Below, piece after piece: positions 1 to 9,800 of a DNA stretch of 64,000 nucleotides (position 1 is its first letter; every line of letters starts with the position of its first letter). Under the pieces are notes generated by a model. It was not told the origin of the DNA, did not search any database, and saw only the letters and a program-made list of their open reading frames with translations. Source of the DNA: Chitinophaga agrisoli (GTDB lineage: Bacteria > Bacteroidota > Bacteroidia > Chitinophagales > Chitinophagaceae); the NCBI RefSeq assembly GCF_008386695.1, contig NZ_VUOC01000003.1, positions 296,421 through 360,420 of the forward strand. Reading direction: 5' to 3'. The position numbers and the translations under genes are program-made.

Positions 1-806
1 TAACCGGCGCCAGTACCGGTTTAGGGAAACTAACAGCAAAGTATTTTGCCAGTCAGGGCTGGCAGGTAGCGGCTACTATGCGTACGCCGGAGAAGGAAAC
101 AGAACTGAACGCCTATCCCAATATCCGGATCTTCAAGCTGGACGTGACAGATGTAGCGCAGGTGAAACAGGCTACAGAACAGGCTATTGCCGCCTTTGGA
201 AAGATAGATGTAGTAGTGAACAATGCTGGTATGGGCACTTATGGCCCATTGGAATTTGCGGAGGAAAGCGCTATTGACTGGCAATTTGCGGTGAACGTGC
301 GCGGCGCTATTAACGTAACACGGGCTTTCCTGCCACATTTCCGCGCTAATAAAAGTGGTATGTTCATTAACATCAGCTCTTTTATGGGCGTTACTACGGC
401 GGTGCCGGTAGGCTCTTTATATAACATGTCCAAGTTTGCGCTGGAAGGATTAACGGAGGGATTGTATTATGAGCTGAAGCCGTTCAATATTGAGCTGCGG
501 CTGATAGAGCAGGGTGGCTCTTCCGGTAATAATTTCCAGAACAGTATTATCTGGCATAGCCATCCGGAGATAAAAGATTACGATCCCATCGTGCATAAAG
601 TGAAGGGGCTGATGGCAAAAGCTGGCGATAACCCTGACATGGTGGATGACCCGCAGATTGTGGTAGATGCTATTTATGCGCAGGCAACGGGCGCCAGCAA
701 ACAGTTCAGGACCCTGGTAGGGAATGCCGGTAAACAGCTGATGGCGTTGCGGAATAGTGTGCCTATTGAAGCATACCTGGAAAAGATAGCAGCCAATTTT
801 GCGTGA
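1..806 (+). CDS. Short-chain dehydrogenase/reductase, 5' end outside window
   Basis: The open frame runs into the window from the left (in frame from base 3) and ends at a TGA at 804-806. The Rossmann glycine motif TGASTGLG is encoded in the first 25 bases, NNAG follows at about 225-236, and the catalytic YxxxK (YNMSK) lies near 420-434. This is a classical SDR, an NAD(P)-dependent oxidoreductase of the cytoplasm; its substrate cannot be read from the sequence. Only a few N-terminal codons should be missing. An internal ATG at 78 would remove the cofactor-binding glycines, so it is not the start. The product resembles the SDR at 17589-18404 (similar MR[TS]PEKE segment and YN[MS]SKFA[LV]EG catalytic region), so the two are likely paralogs. 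Confidence 0.9.
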   Translation, partial: TGASTGLGKLTAKYFASQGWQVAATMRTPEKETELNAYPNIRIFKLDVTDVAQVKQATEQAIAAFGKIDVVVNNAGMGTYGPLEFAEESAIDWQFAVNVRGAINVTRAFLPHFRANKSGMFINISSFMGVTTAVPVGSLYNMSKFALEGLTEGLYYELKPFNIELRLIEQGGSSGNNFQNSIIWHSHPEIKDYDPIVHKVKGLMAKAGDNPDMVDDPQIVVDAIYAQATGASKQFRTLVGNAGKQLMALRNSVPIEAYLEKIAANFA

Positions 807-881
807 GGGGCTGTGCGGTCGTTTAACGGTAAAACCGGAAAAAGTTGTAACTTTTTGCCGCCGGTTTTACCGTTAATATAC

Positions 882-2258
882 ATGCAGCCGCAGATAGACA
901 TATTATTAAAAGCAATAGAGCAACAGCTGGATTGGGGCGATAGCGCCAGCTGGCAGAGCAGGGATTTTGAGAACCTGCAGGATCAGATATTGGATCATAC
1001 CGGCGTTTCCCTGAGCGCCAGTACTTTGAGGCGGATCTGGGGCCGGGTGGCATATAATAGCCTGCCCAGCACCACTACCCTGGATACGCTGGCCCGGTTT
1101 GCCGGGTATGAGAGCTGGCGGAGTTTTAATAAACAGCAGGGCACCGGGGCTGTAATAATGCCTGGAACTACTACAGACGCTGTGACTACTGAGGCTCTTC
1201 CCGCGACTACGGGCTTTCCGGCAGGTATTACGCCTGTAGCTGGCACTACTTCTGGCGCTGTGGCATCCGCTGCCGCTAACACAGCCTCGCAGGGAACCGG
1301 TGCTAAGGGGCGCTATCCCGCTAAGTTCATCTGGATGGTAGCCGCTACTTTAGTGGTGATCTTTACACTGGTAGGCATTTTTGCTTTAAAGAAAACGCCG
1401 CCGCCACCCAAACCCAGCGATTACCAGTTTAGCAGCAAACCGGTTACCCGCAGCATTCCCAACTCCGTTATATTTAGTTATGACGCTACGGCCGCACAGG
1501 GCGATTCTGTAGAGATCCAGCAATCCTGGGACGGACGCAGAAGAAAGCGGGTGGGTAAAAACGCGCATACCCATACCTCCATTTATTACGAGCCTGGTTT
1601 TTACCGTGCCAAGCTGCTGGTGGATAACCAGGTAGTGAAAGAAACCCCTTTGATCATCCCCACTAACGGATGGGTAGGCATGATCCAGCAGGAGCCGGTG
1701 CCGGTGTACCTGCCTGCCAACGCATTTGAGCGTGCAGGGGAGCTGTCTTTATCCGCAGACGAGATCTTACAACAACATATTGCCTTAAAACCGCAGCCTC
1801 CTGTAGTGAAGTTTTTTAACGTAGGTAATTTTGAGCCGGTACCATTGGCTGACTTCTCCTTTAGCACCACGGTGAAACACACCTACCGCGATGGCGCCGC
1901 TGCCTGTCAGCTGATGGCCATTTTACTGATCACGGATGATGCGCCTATTATCATTCCGCTTTCTGACAAAGGCTGCGTATCTGAGCTCAATCTGATGAGC
2001 GTAGACGAGATGGTATCCGGCAAAAGCGCGGATCTTTCCGGCTTTGGAGTAGACTTTACAGATTGGGCACAGGTAAGCGGTAAAAGGGCTGGTAATAAGA
2101 TCCAATACACGGTGAATGGCAAGCCTGCTTATAGTTGTCAGTTACCAGACAGACCGGTACATATAGTAGGCATTGCCTACAATTTTATGGGTACCGGCGC
2201 CGTAAAGGATGTACGGTTATATAATAAGGATAAACAGATGTTCAAGGCATTTCCGTAA
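882..2258 (+). CDS. Membrane-anchored protein with N-terminal HTH-like domain
   Basis: I chose the ATG at 882 because residues upstream of it in the longer frame are low-complexity and overlap an inverted repeat (about 829-873) that follows the previous gene. The 458-residue product has a helix-turn-helix-like N-terminus (about residues 5-85; SASTLRRIWGR resembles a recognition helix). An Ala/Thr/Gly-rich linker follows, then one strong membrane helix at about 149-169 and an extracytoplasmic region of about 285 residues with beta-rich composition. The layout suggests a one-pass protein with a cytoplasmic DNA- or protein-binding head and a periplasmic sensor. I do not recognise a named family, and no catalytic motif is evident. 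It sits alone on its strand, with a 155-base gap before the next gene. Confidence 0.75.
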   Translation: MQPQIDILLKAIEQQLDWGDSASWQSRDFENLQDQILDHTGVSLSASTLRRIWGRVAYNSLPSTTTLDTLARFAGYESWRSFNKQQGTGAVIMPGTTTDAVTTEALPATTGFPAGITPVAGTTSGAVASAAANTASQGTGAKGRYPAKFIWMVAATLVVIFTLVGIFALKKTPPPPKPSDYQFSSKPVTRSIPNSVIFSYDATAAQGDSVEIQQSWDGRRRKRVGKNAHTHTSIYYEPGFYRAKLLVDNQVVKETPLIIPTNGWVGMIQQEPVPVYLPANAFERAGELSLSADEILQQHIALKPQPPVVKFFNVGNFEPVPLADFSFSTTVKHTYRDGAAACQLMAILLITDDAPIIIPLSDKGCVSELNLMSVDEMVSGKSADLSGFGVDFTDWAQVSGKRAGNKIQYTVNGKPAYSCQLPDRPVHIVGIAYNFMGTGAVKDVRLYNKDKQMFKAFP

Positions 2259-2413
2259 CGCTGTAACAGGCAACCCGTTGTGGTAGCGGGTTTACCTCAT
2301 AAACTGCATACTGTCTTAAATAGATAGTAATAATAGATATCGCTAAAAAGCGCGACATTTACGCCGCAAATCTGCGAGCCTTTAAAACCACTATTTATAA
2401 ACGTGTATTATTT

Positions 2414-3265
2414 ATGAAAGGACAAACCTTGCTTTTTACCTGCTTACTGGCAGCCGTGACCGGGTTCACTGCCTGCAACAACCAACCTGCTTCCCAGGAA
2501 ACCGCTACAGATTCAACAGCTACTACCGCTGCCCCGGAAGTAAAGCTGAAAGAAGAAGCGGTAACCTACAAAGATGACACCACTACTTTGATTGGCTATG
2601 TAGTGTATAATGAAGCCAGCGATCAGAAACGTCCCGGTGTACTGGTAGTACCCGAATGGTGGGGATTGAATGATTACACCAAGAGCCGTGCAAGACAGCT
2701 GGCAGAACTGGGTTATATTGCCCTGGCAGTGGATATGTACGGTAATGGTAAAGTAGCCAACACACCGGATGAAGCAGGCAAAGCCGCCGGTGCTTTCTAT
2801 ACTGCTCCCAAGCTGATCAAATCCCGTGTGGAAGCAGCGCTGGCACAACTGAAAACTTATAGCCAAACAGATACAGCGCATGTAGCTGCTATTGGTTATT
2901 GCTTTGGCGGCGCTATGGTACTGAATGCCGCTAAGCTGGGCACACCGTTTACCGGTGTAGTAAGCTTCCATGGCAACCTGGCCGGCGTTCCTGCCAATAA
3001 GGACCTGCTGAAAGCTAAGATACTGGTATGCCATGGCGAAGAAGACAAATTCGTGCTGCCACAGGAAGTAGCCCAGTTCAAAAAGAGCATGGACTCTATT
3101 GGCGCGGACTATACATTCAAAGCATATCCCGGCGCTACTCATGCGTTTACCAACCCGGGCGCTACAGCAATAGGCAAACAATTTAACCTGCCTATTGCTT
3201 ATAATGCAGCAGCAGATACTGCTTCCTGGAATGATATGAAAACATTCTTCGGTAAGATATTCTAG
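2414..3265 (+). CDS. Dienelactone hydrolase family lipoprotein
   Basis: The 283-residue product starts with a lipoprotein signal (lipobox FTAC, Cys21) and a short Ser/Thr/Ala-rich tether. An alpha/beta-hydrolase domain of the dienelactone hydrolase family follows. The nucleophile motif is GYCFGG (Cys163), with the family's acid at Asp211 (GEEDKF) and His243 (GATHAF), so the Cys-Asp-His triad is complete. The VVPEWWGLNDYT segment is typical of the family. The enzyme is expected to be exported, tethered to a membrane, and to hydrolyse an ester or lactone; the substrate is unknown. A strong intrinsic terminator follows directly, so this looks monocistronic. Confidence 0.92.
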   Translation: MKGQTLLFTCLLAAVTGFTACNNQPASQETATDSTATTAAPEVKLKEEAVTYKDDTTTLIGYVVYNEASDQKRPGVLVVPEWWGLNDYTKSRARQLAELGYIALAVDMYGNGKVANTPDEAGKAAGAFYTAPKLIKSRVEAALAQLKTYSQTDTAHVAAIGYCFGGAMVLNAAKLGTPFTGVVSFHGNLAGVPANKDLLKAKILVCHGEEDKFVLPQEVAQFKKSMDSIGADYTFKAYPGATHAFTNPGATAIGKQFNLPIAYNAAADTASWNDMKTFFGKIF

Positions 3266-3285
3266 GATAATTATCCTATAACGCG

Positions 3286-3317
3286 AAAGCCGTGTGGTGA
3301 CTGCCACACGGCTTTTT
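3286..3317 (+). terminator. Intrinsic terminator after the dienelactone hydrolase gene
   Basis: A 12-bp stem (arms 3286-3297 and 3304-3315) with a 6-base loop is followed by a T run. It lies 20 bases past the stop codon of the upstream gene. Confidence 0.9.
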
Positions 3318-3385
3318 CATTGATTGTAACTTTTGGGAATATGGTGCGTTTAACATACATATCTAAATACCCAAAACCTATAGCG

Positions 3386-3562
3386 ATGAAATTGTCAAAA
3401 TCTCTACTCAGCGCCATTGTCCTTGGCATTGGCATGCACACCATTACCTCCTGTACTAAGGAAAAGCAGGCAGAGCCTACGGTTGGTAAACTACAGAAGG
3501 AGTTGCAGCAGCAGGCTGCGCCTGGCCATAGCGATCCTTGTCCTGCCTGCGGTATGGGTTGA
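3386..3562 (+). CDS. Putative RiPP precursor peptide for the DUF692 enzyme
   Basis: This 58-residue peptide has a positively charged start, a hydrophobic stretch (residues 7-21) and a lipobox-like TSC at Cys23. A Gln/Lys-rich linker leads to a C-terminal tail CPACGMG with Cys52 and Cys55. The ATG at 3386 fits the signal-like N-terminus better than the upstream in-frame ATG at 3320. The gene for a DUF692 (multinuclear non-haem iron oxidase, MNIO) enzyme begins 28 bases downstream. Short Cys-bearing peptides placed directly before DUF692 genes are the usual substrates of that family, and some have an export signal as here. The modification and the final location are inferred, not shown. Alternatively it is an ordinary small Cys-containing lipoprotein. 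Confidence 0.7.
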   Translation: MKLSKSLLSAIVLGIGMHTITSCTKEKQAEPTVGKLQKELQQQAAPGHSDPCPACGMG

Positions 3563-3590
3563 TACTGTTAATTCCTTTAAAATAGACAAA

Positions 3591-4715
3591 GTGCCAAAAA
3601 TTTTATCTGCTGTAGCCTGTAATCTGGATGTGGACATCCTGGGGGCTTGTTTGCCTTTGATGGAAGCTTCTAAGGTTGAAGCTATAGAATGGTCTTTTGA
3701 CGCCTTGTTTAAGGTAAAGGAAATCCCTTCCTGGTTCCTGGAGCTGTTAACCGCCTTTAGTGACGAGCAACGACTTATCGGTCATGGTGTTTTCTTTTCG
3801 CTGTTTTCCGGTAAATGGCTACAGGAACAGGAAGATTGGTTGCGGCAGCTGGAGCATACCAGCACTGCATTCCGGTTTGATCATGTAACGGAGCATTTTG
3901 GGTTTATGACCGGTAAGGATTTCCATCACGGCGCGCCGCTTAATATTCCCTATACCAACGCTACGCTTACTATTGGCCGCGACCGCCTGCGACGTATACA
4001 GGCAGCCTGCCAATGCCCCGTAGGACTGGAGAACCTGGCTTTCTCCTATTCGCTGGAAGAAGTAAAACAGCATGGCGCTTTCCTGGATGAGCTGCTGGCG
4101 CCGGTGAATGGTTTTATCATACTGGACCTGCATAATCTTTATTGCCAGCTCCATAATTTTGAGATCCCGTTTGATACGCTCATCAGCCTATATCCATTGG
4201 ATAAGGTAAGGGAGATCCATATCTCCGGTGGCAGCTGGGAAGATTCCCTGGCCGCCCCGCCTAAAAAAGTAAGGCGGGATACACATGATGATGCCGTGCC
4301 GGATGCAGTATTTGAGCTGTTGGAAAATACCATTGATCTGTGCCCCCATCTTAAATATGTAGTGCTGGAACAATTAGGCAATGGGCTGATAACTGCCGAA
4401 AGTAAAACACAGTTCCAGCAGGATTTTCTGCGGATGGAAGCCATTGTAGCAGAAAAGAATGCAACCCGTTCCACAGAGAGTATACAGTCCTTTTTACCTG
4501 CACATCCCACCATCCCGGCGCATATAGCGGAAGACGCCACGTTATACCGGCAACAGCTGGAGCTATCTGCCATACTAGAAACAGCCGCTACTTACAATGA
4601 TGCGGTACACGCATTACAAACCTCCTCCCTGGCACACTCTGACTGGCGTATAGAAACATGGGCGCCTTATATGATAGAGACGGCCATGAAAATTGCGCAG
4701 AAGTGGAAGAAGTGA
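3591..4715 (+). CDS. DUF692 family multinuclear iron oxidase (MNIO), RiPP maturase
   Basis: I place the start at the GTG at 3591, just after the precursor stop; the longer frame from 3417 overlaps the precursor and its extra residues are not family-like. The 374-residue product has the TIM-barrel DUF692 pattern: GHG (His65), TEHFG (Glu101, His102), GLENLAFS (Glu147), LDLHNLY (Asp179, His181, Asn182), EIHISGG (His210), RRDTHDDAVPD (Asp230, His232) and VVLEQLGNG (Glu260). These are the expected iron-ligand positions. Family members use two or three irons and oxygen to oxidise Cys or other residues of peptides. About 90 extra C-terminal residues may replace the separate partner protein that many MNIOs need, because no partner gene is adjacent. 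The substrate is presumably the 58-residue peptide upstream. Confidence 0.85.
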   Translation: MPKILSAVACNLDVDILGACLPLMEASKVEAIEWSFDALFKVKEIPSWFLELLTAFSDEQRLIGHGVFFSLFSGKWLQEQEDWLRQLEHTSTAFRFDHVTEHFGFMTGKDFHHGAPLNIPYTNATLTIGRDRLRRIQAACQCPVGLENLAFSYSLEEVKQHGAFLDELLAPVNGFIILDLHNLYCQLHNFEIPFDTLISLYPLDKVREIHISGGSWEDSLAAPPKKVRRDTHDDAVPDAVFELLENTIDLCPHLKYVVLEQLGNGLITAESKTQFQQDFLRMEAIVAEKNATRSTESIQSFLPAHPTIPAHIAEDATLYRQQLELSAILETAATYNDAVHALQTSSLAHSDWRIETWAPYMIETAMKIAQKWKK

Positions 4716-4796
4716 GCTTAACAGTTAATATGGTATTATATAGGGGATACAGCTGATTTTATTTATATTGTTAGTGAATCTATTTTCATTAATAAT

Positions 4797-5957
4797 ATGA
4801 AACGCAGCGCCCATTTTTCTTACCTGCTTATGCTTTGTGGCTGGCTGATGGCCATGGCTACCACTGCCTGTCAGGCACAAACGGTTACGTTCAAAAAACA
4901 TGTGATCAGCCCTGTTTTTGTATCTGAAGGAGCGGCGGTTGGTGATGTGAATAACGATGGCCGTATAGATATACTGGCCGGCACTTATTGGTATGAAGCG
5001 CCCAAATGGCAACAACACCGGGTGCATGCAGATACGGCCAACCCGGTGCCCGGTTACAGCACCACTTTCCTGAATTTTTGCATGGATGTAAATAATGATG
5101 GCTGGGCAGACCTGATACGTTTTGACCAACCGGGCGGGGTATGTATGTGGTATGAGAATCCCAAAGGCGCTAATACGCTTTGGAAAAGACATATGATACT
5201 ACCTGCCGCCGGTATTGAAACGCCGCTATGTGTGGATGTGGATGGAGACGGCCGCAAAGACCTTATCTGTAATGATATTGTGGCCAAACAGGTGCTGTGG
5301 TTAAAATCTCCTGTTGGTAAGGGGGATACGTTATGGCAGCGCCATATCATCAGCAGCGATAGCCTGCGGGCCACACACCGCTATACCCATGGCCTTGGCT
5401 GGGGTGATATGAACAAGGACGGCCGCAAGGATGTGATCGTAAAAATAGGCTGGTGGGAATCGCCGGCGGATGTAACGCAGGCCAACTGGACCTTTCATGC
5501 GGCTAACCTGGGCGCAGATTGCGCCAATATGTTTGCGCTGGACGCTGATGGAGACGGGGATATAGATGTACTGAGCTCCTCCGCGCATGATTACGGCATA
5601 TGGTGGCATGAGCAGCAGGCTGGCGGCAGTTGGGCCACGCATGAGATCAGCCGGCAGTTCTCCCAGTCCCATGCGATGGCAATGGAAGATATTAACGGCG
5701 ATGGTCATCCGGACCTGGTCACCGGCAAACGTTATTTTGCCCATAATGAACACGACCCCGGCGCTTTTGAGCCGGCTGTATTATACTGGTTTGAATACCA
5801 GCCCGGCAAAACACCCCGCTGGACACCCCATGAGGTGGACAATAATTCCGGCATTGGCAACAGCTTTGTAGTAGAGGATATTAATAAGGACGGTCTGAAA
5901 GACATTATTGTGTCCAATAAAAAGGGCGTGTACTTCTTTGAGCAGCAGCGGAAATAG
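4797..5957 (+). CDS. Secreted FG-GAP/VCBS repeat protein
   Basis: The 386-residue product has a signal peptide (hydrophobic residues about 9-26, ending ATTACQAQ, so possibly a lipoprotein). Seven Asp-rich calcium-binding-like loops of the type DVNNDGRID, DVDGDGRKD, DMNKDGRKD, DADGDGDID and DINGDGHPD are spaced by about 50 residues. This spacing is typical of FG-GAP/VCBS beta-propellers of the cell surface or periplasm. No enzymatic domain is fused. In Bacteroidota such proteins are often carbohydrate-associated or of unknown role. It is flanked by short intergenic gaps and has no evident operon partner. Confidence 0.88.
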   Translation: MKRSAHFSYLLMLCGWLMAMATTACQAQTVTFKKHVISPVFVSEGAAVGDVNNDGRIDILAGTYWYEAPKWQQHRVHADTANPVPGYSTTFLNFCMDVNNDGWADLIRFDQPGGVCMWYENPKGANTLWKRHMILPAAGIETPLCVDVDGDGRKDLICNDIVAKQVLWLKSPVGKGDTLWQRHIISSDSLRATHRYTHGLGWGDMNKDGRKDVIVKIGWWESPADVTQANWTFHAANLGADCANMFALDADGDGDIDVLSSSAHDYGIWWHEQQAGGSWATHEISRQFSQSHAMAMEDINGDGHPDLVTGKRYFAHNEHDPGAFEPAVLYWFEYQPGKTPRWTPHEVDNNSGIGNSFVVEDINKDGLKDIIVSNKKGVYFFEQQRK

Positions 5958-6080
5958 CCAGGGCGGGAATAATTAACATTAAACCCTTGGATAGGATCGT
6001 AATTTATCTTTTCTTTGTGTTATAATGACACAAACAATTGGGTGACCCCGTAAGAAACATACAGATCTAACAGTGGTATT

Positions 6081-6815
6081 ATGAACGCAAGAACATTTGT
6101 CATTGGCGATACACACGGCGCGCTTAAAGCGTTGCAACAGGTACTGGAAAAAATAAACCCGCAACAGCATGATCTCCTGATCTTCCTGGGTGATTATGTG
6201 GATGGGTGGTCTGAATCTGCCCAGATCATTGAATACCTGATGGAGCTGGATGAAGTGTATAACTGCATTTTTATAAAAGGCAATCATGATGTGTGGTGTG
6301 AATCGTGGCTGAGTGATGCGCCGCCGGATCAAACCTGGCTATTTAACGGCGGCAGGTCTACCATCGCCAGTTATGAGGCCATAGACGCTGCACAGCGCAA
6401 AAAGCACCTGGCTTTTTTTAACAGGATGCGGCATTATTATGTGGATGATCAGAACCGGTTATTTATCCATGCCGGCTTTTCTTCTATGCACGGGCCGGAT
6501 AAAGAACATTATGAAAGTAACTACTCCTGGGACCGTACGCTGTGGGAAGTGGCCCTGGCAACAGACGGCAATTTGAATAAAACATCCAAATTATACCCGA
6601 AAAGATTATCGCTGTTTAATGAGATCTATATTGGCCATACGCCTACGGTGCATTATGATGTGGATATTCCCATGCAGGCCTGTAATGTGTGGAATGTAGA
6701 TACCGGTTCCGCATTCACCGGCAAACTATCGGCATTAGATGTTGATACCAAGGAACACTGGCAAAGCGATACGGTATTAAGTTTATACCCCAATGAAACG
6801 GGCCGGAATAAATAA
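6081..6815 (+). CDS. Metallophosphoesterase (PPP-type serine/threonine phosphatase-like)
   Basis: The 244-residue protein contains the calcineurin-like metal-binding signature in order: GDTHG (residues about 9-13), GDYVDG, KGNHDVW and, near the C-terminus, GHTPT. It is of the compact bacterial PPP family related to diadenosine tetraphosphatase and PrpA-like protein phosphatases. It is expected to be a cytoplasmic two-metal phosphatase; whether it acts on a phosphoprotein or a nucleotide cannot be decided. It ends just before a bidirectional terminator shared with the convergent RND gene. Confidence 0.9.
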   Translation: MNARTFVIGDTHGALKALQQVLEKINPQQHDLLIFLGDYVDGWSESAQIIEYLMELDEVYNCIFIKGNHDVWCESWLSDAPPDQTWLFNGGRSTIASYEAIDAAQRKKHLAFFNRMRHYYVDDQNRLFIHAGFSSMHGPDKEHYESNYSWDRTLWEVALATDGNLNKTSKLYPKRLSLFNEIYIGHTPTVHYDVDIPMQACNVWNVDTGSAFTGKLSALDVDTKEHWQSDTVLSLYPNETGRNK

Positions 6816-6831
6816 AAAAGCTCCCATATAA

Positions 6832-6867
6832 AAATGCCTCCAGAGTATTACACTTTTGGAGGCATTT
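6832..6867. terminator. Bidirectional terminator between convergent genes
   Basis: An 11-bp perfect stem (6832-6842 with 6857-6867) is flanked by A and T runs. It lies between the stops of the phosphoesterase (+) and the RND transporter (-) and can serve both. Confidence 0.85.
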
Positions 6868-6888
6868 CATTTTTATGCGCTTGTACCT

Positions 6889-9800
6889 TTATGCCATTAC
6901 TGGCGCGGGGATGGCCAGCATGTCCTTTTTGCTGAAGCGGGCAATGAGTTTGTCAATGATCAGGTAGATCACGGGCACCACCACCAGCGTAAGCAGCATA
7001 GAGCTGGTGAGTCCGCCAATGAGCGCCCAGGCCATACCGTTCTTCCACTCTGCGCCTGCCCCGCTGGCCAATGCCAGGGGCAGCATACCTATCACCATGG
7101 CAATGGTCGTCATTAATATAGGGCGTAACCTGGTGCGGCCAGACTCCTGGAGGGCTTCCATCACCGTATAGCCCTGTGCCTTTAACTGGTTGGTATAATC
7201 CACCAATAGAATGGCATTTTTGGCTACCAGCCCTATGAGCATAATAATACCCAGCAGGGAGAAGATATTCAGCGATTGCATATTCAGCGCCAGGGCCAGT
7301 AAGGCGCCTACGATCGCCACCGGTATGGAAAACAGCACCACAAACGGATAGATGTAGGAGTTATACAGCGCCACCATGATCAGGTATACAAAAATGATGG
7401 ACGCCACCAGTGCATAACCCATGCTGCCAAATGCCTCGGCCTGCTCCTTCATATTCCCTTCATATTCGATAGAAATGCCGGCCGGCAATGGGTCTTTTTC
7501 TATTACTGTTTGGATCTCTTTGCCTACGGTACCTTGCGGGCGGCCCACTACCTCGCTGGAAACCGTTACCGCGCTGATCCTGTCTTTACGTTCCAGTTTG
7601 GCAGGGCCAATGGTGCGCTCTACGGTTGCAAACTGGTTGAGGCGGATGTTCCCGCCTGCGGCGTTTACAATGGACAGCTGCTGCAGATCGTTCATGGAAG
7701 AACGGTCAAACGCATCCAGTCTTACCATAATATCGTAATCATACTGCCCTTCTGATAACTGTACATCGTTGTTGCCGCTAAAGGCCAGTTTTATCACATT
7801 GCCCACCTGGTCCATCTGCAGGCCCAGGGCCATCATTTTTTCCTTGTCTATACGTACGCTTAGCTCCGGTTTATCATTCTCTATGGAGATCTTTGTGTCT
7901 GATGTGCCGGGCACTGTTTTCATTTTCTGCAGTATAGCATCTGCATAGGCGAGCAGCTGATCCACATTGCTGCCGCTTAGCACCACCTGTATGGGCGCTT
8001 CGCTGGTGCTACCCATGATATCTACGTTGCTGATATTAACTTTAGCGCCTTGTATACGCTCCTGCAATTCCTTTTTTACTGTCTGGGAGAATTGTTCCGT
8101 GCTGATGTTACGTTTGCTTTTATCTACCAGGTTCACGCTGATCTCTGCAATATGTCTTTCGCCCTGTGCGGCAAACTGGTTATCATTTTTACCCATAGAG
8201 GAGAATACATTCACTACTTCCGGTTTGGAGAGGATGTAACGCTCCACTTCCTGTGTTTTAAGGTTGGTTTGTTCTATCGTAGCGTCTTTAGGCAGCTCTA
8301 TCTTTACTACTACCTCGCCACGGTCGCCCATATTCACAAACTCGTCGCCTATAAAACCACCGGCTACCAGTCCTAAAGAGCCCATTAATAATGCGAGAGT
8401 AATACCCAGCACCCAGCGTTTGTGGTGCAGGCTCCATTTTAAGAGCAGGCTGTAGCTGGCGGTGAGACGGTTGATCTGCGCTTCGATATACAGGATGGTG
8501 CGGCCCCACAGCTTTTTAGGATCAGGATGTGTGAGCTTGCCAAAGCGGGATACCAGTAAGGGTGTTAATGTAAAACACACGAACAGGCTCATAAGGGTGG
8601 ATACTACCACCACCAGTGAGAACTGGCGGAGGATGTCCGCTATCAACCCGTCTACCATGGTAATGGGCAGGAACACCACCACATCCACCAGGGTAATAGA
8701 CATGGCGGTAAAACCAATCTCCTGGCGGCCGTCGAGGGCAGCCTGTCTTTTATCCTTACCCATTTCCATATGCCGTTGTATATTCTCCAGCACCACTATA
8801 CTATCATCCACCAGGATACCTACCACCAGCGATAAAGCCAGCAATGTCATCAGGTTAAATGTAAAACCAAACAGATGGATGCCGATGAAGGTAGTAACGA
8901 GCGATGCGGGGATGGCGATCATCACAATAATAGCATTCCGCATGCTGTGCAGGAATACCAGCATTACCAGCGCTACAAGAATGATGGCCAGTATAAGATC
9001 GTGGTTCACCGCTTCTGCGGCTTTAAGGGTAAACTCAGATGAGTCCTGCGCTATGGCGAATGTAAGGCCCTCCGGTGCATATTGTTTTTCCAGTTTTTTG
9101 ATCTCTTCGCGTACCTGTTCACTTACTTCTACCGCGTTGGCGTCTGTTTGTTTATACATCAGCAGGCCAATAGCGGTGTTGGCATTATAGCGGCTTACGG
9201 TCTCTGTTTCCTTTATGCCATCAATTACCACGGCTACATCTTTGAGGAAGATGGTACGCCCATCCCGGTGCTGGACGACGGTATTTTCAATATCTGCCGC
9301 GTGTTTGTATTTACCGGCCAGGCGGATGGTGGTTTCGCTGCCATCATTCTTTACAGAGCCGGCAGGGAAATCGAGATTGGTTTTTTCGATGGCCTTTAAT
9401 ACCTGTTGCGCATCCAGGCCAAAGGATTCTATCTTACGGCGGTCGATGTTTACGCGGATCTGTCTTTCTTCCCCACCCATAATACCTACGTTCGCTACGC
9501 CGTTCAGTTTGGATAATAAGGGGCCTATGCGTTGTTTAACGATATCGTACAAAGCGCGGTTATCTGTTTTGGCGGCCACGGAGATCTTCATGATCGGAGC
9601 CTCATCCACAGAGAACTTAGAGATCACCGGGTCTTTTGCATCTTCCGGCAGCTGGGAGGCAATGGCATTTACTTTGCGTTGCGCATCCTGCATGGCCTGG
9701 TCTATATCCACATCTGATTTAAATTCCACGATCACGTTAGACAATCCTTCCAGTGATTTTGATTTGATGTTATCCAGTTTCTCCAGGGAGGAGATGGCGT

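Noticed and set aside
2513-3307. Long minus-strand open frame of 264 codons
   Set aside because: It lies fully antisense to the dienelactone hydrolase gene, which has all catalytic residues. Its translation is rich in Cys/Tyr and resembles no protein.
3417-3590. N-terminal extension of the DUF692 protein
   Set aside because: The 58 extra residues overlap the precursor gene in another frame and do not look like the DUF692 family start; GTG 3591 is preferred.
8462-9190. Plus-strand frame of 242 codons
   Set aside because: Shadow of the RND transporter on the other strand; the translation is Ser/Arg/Thr-rich and without domain features.
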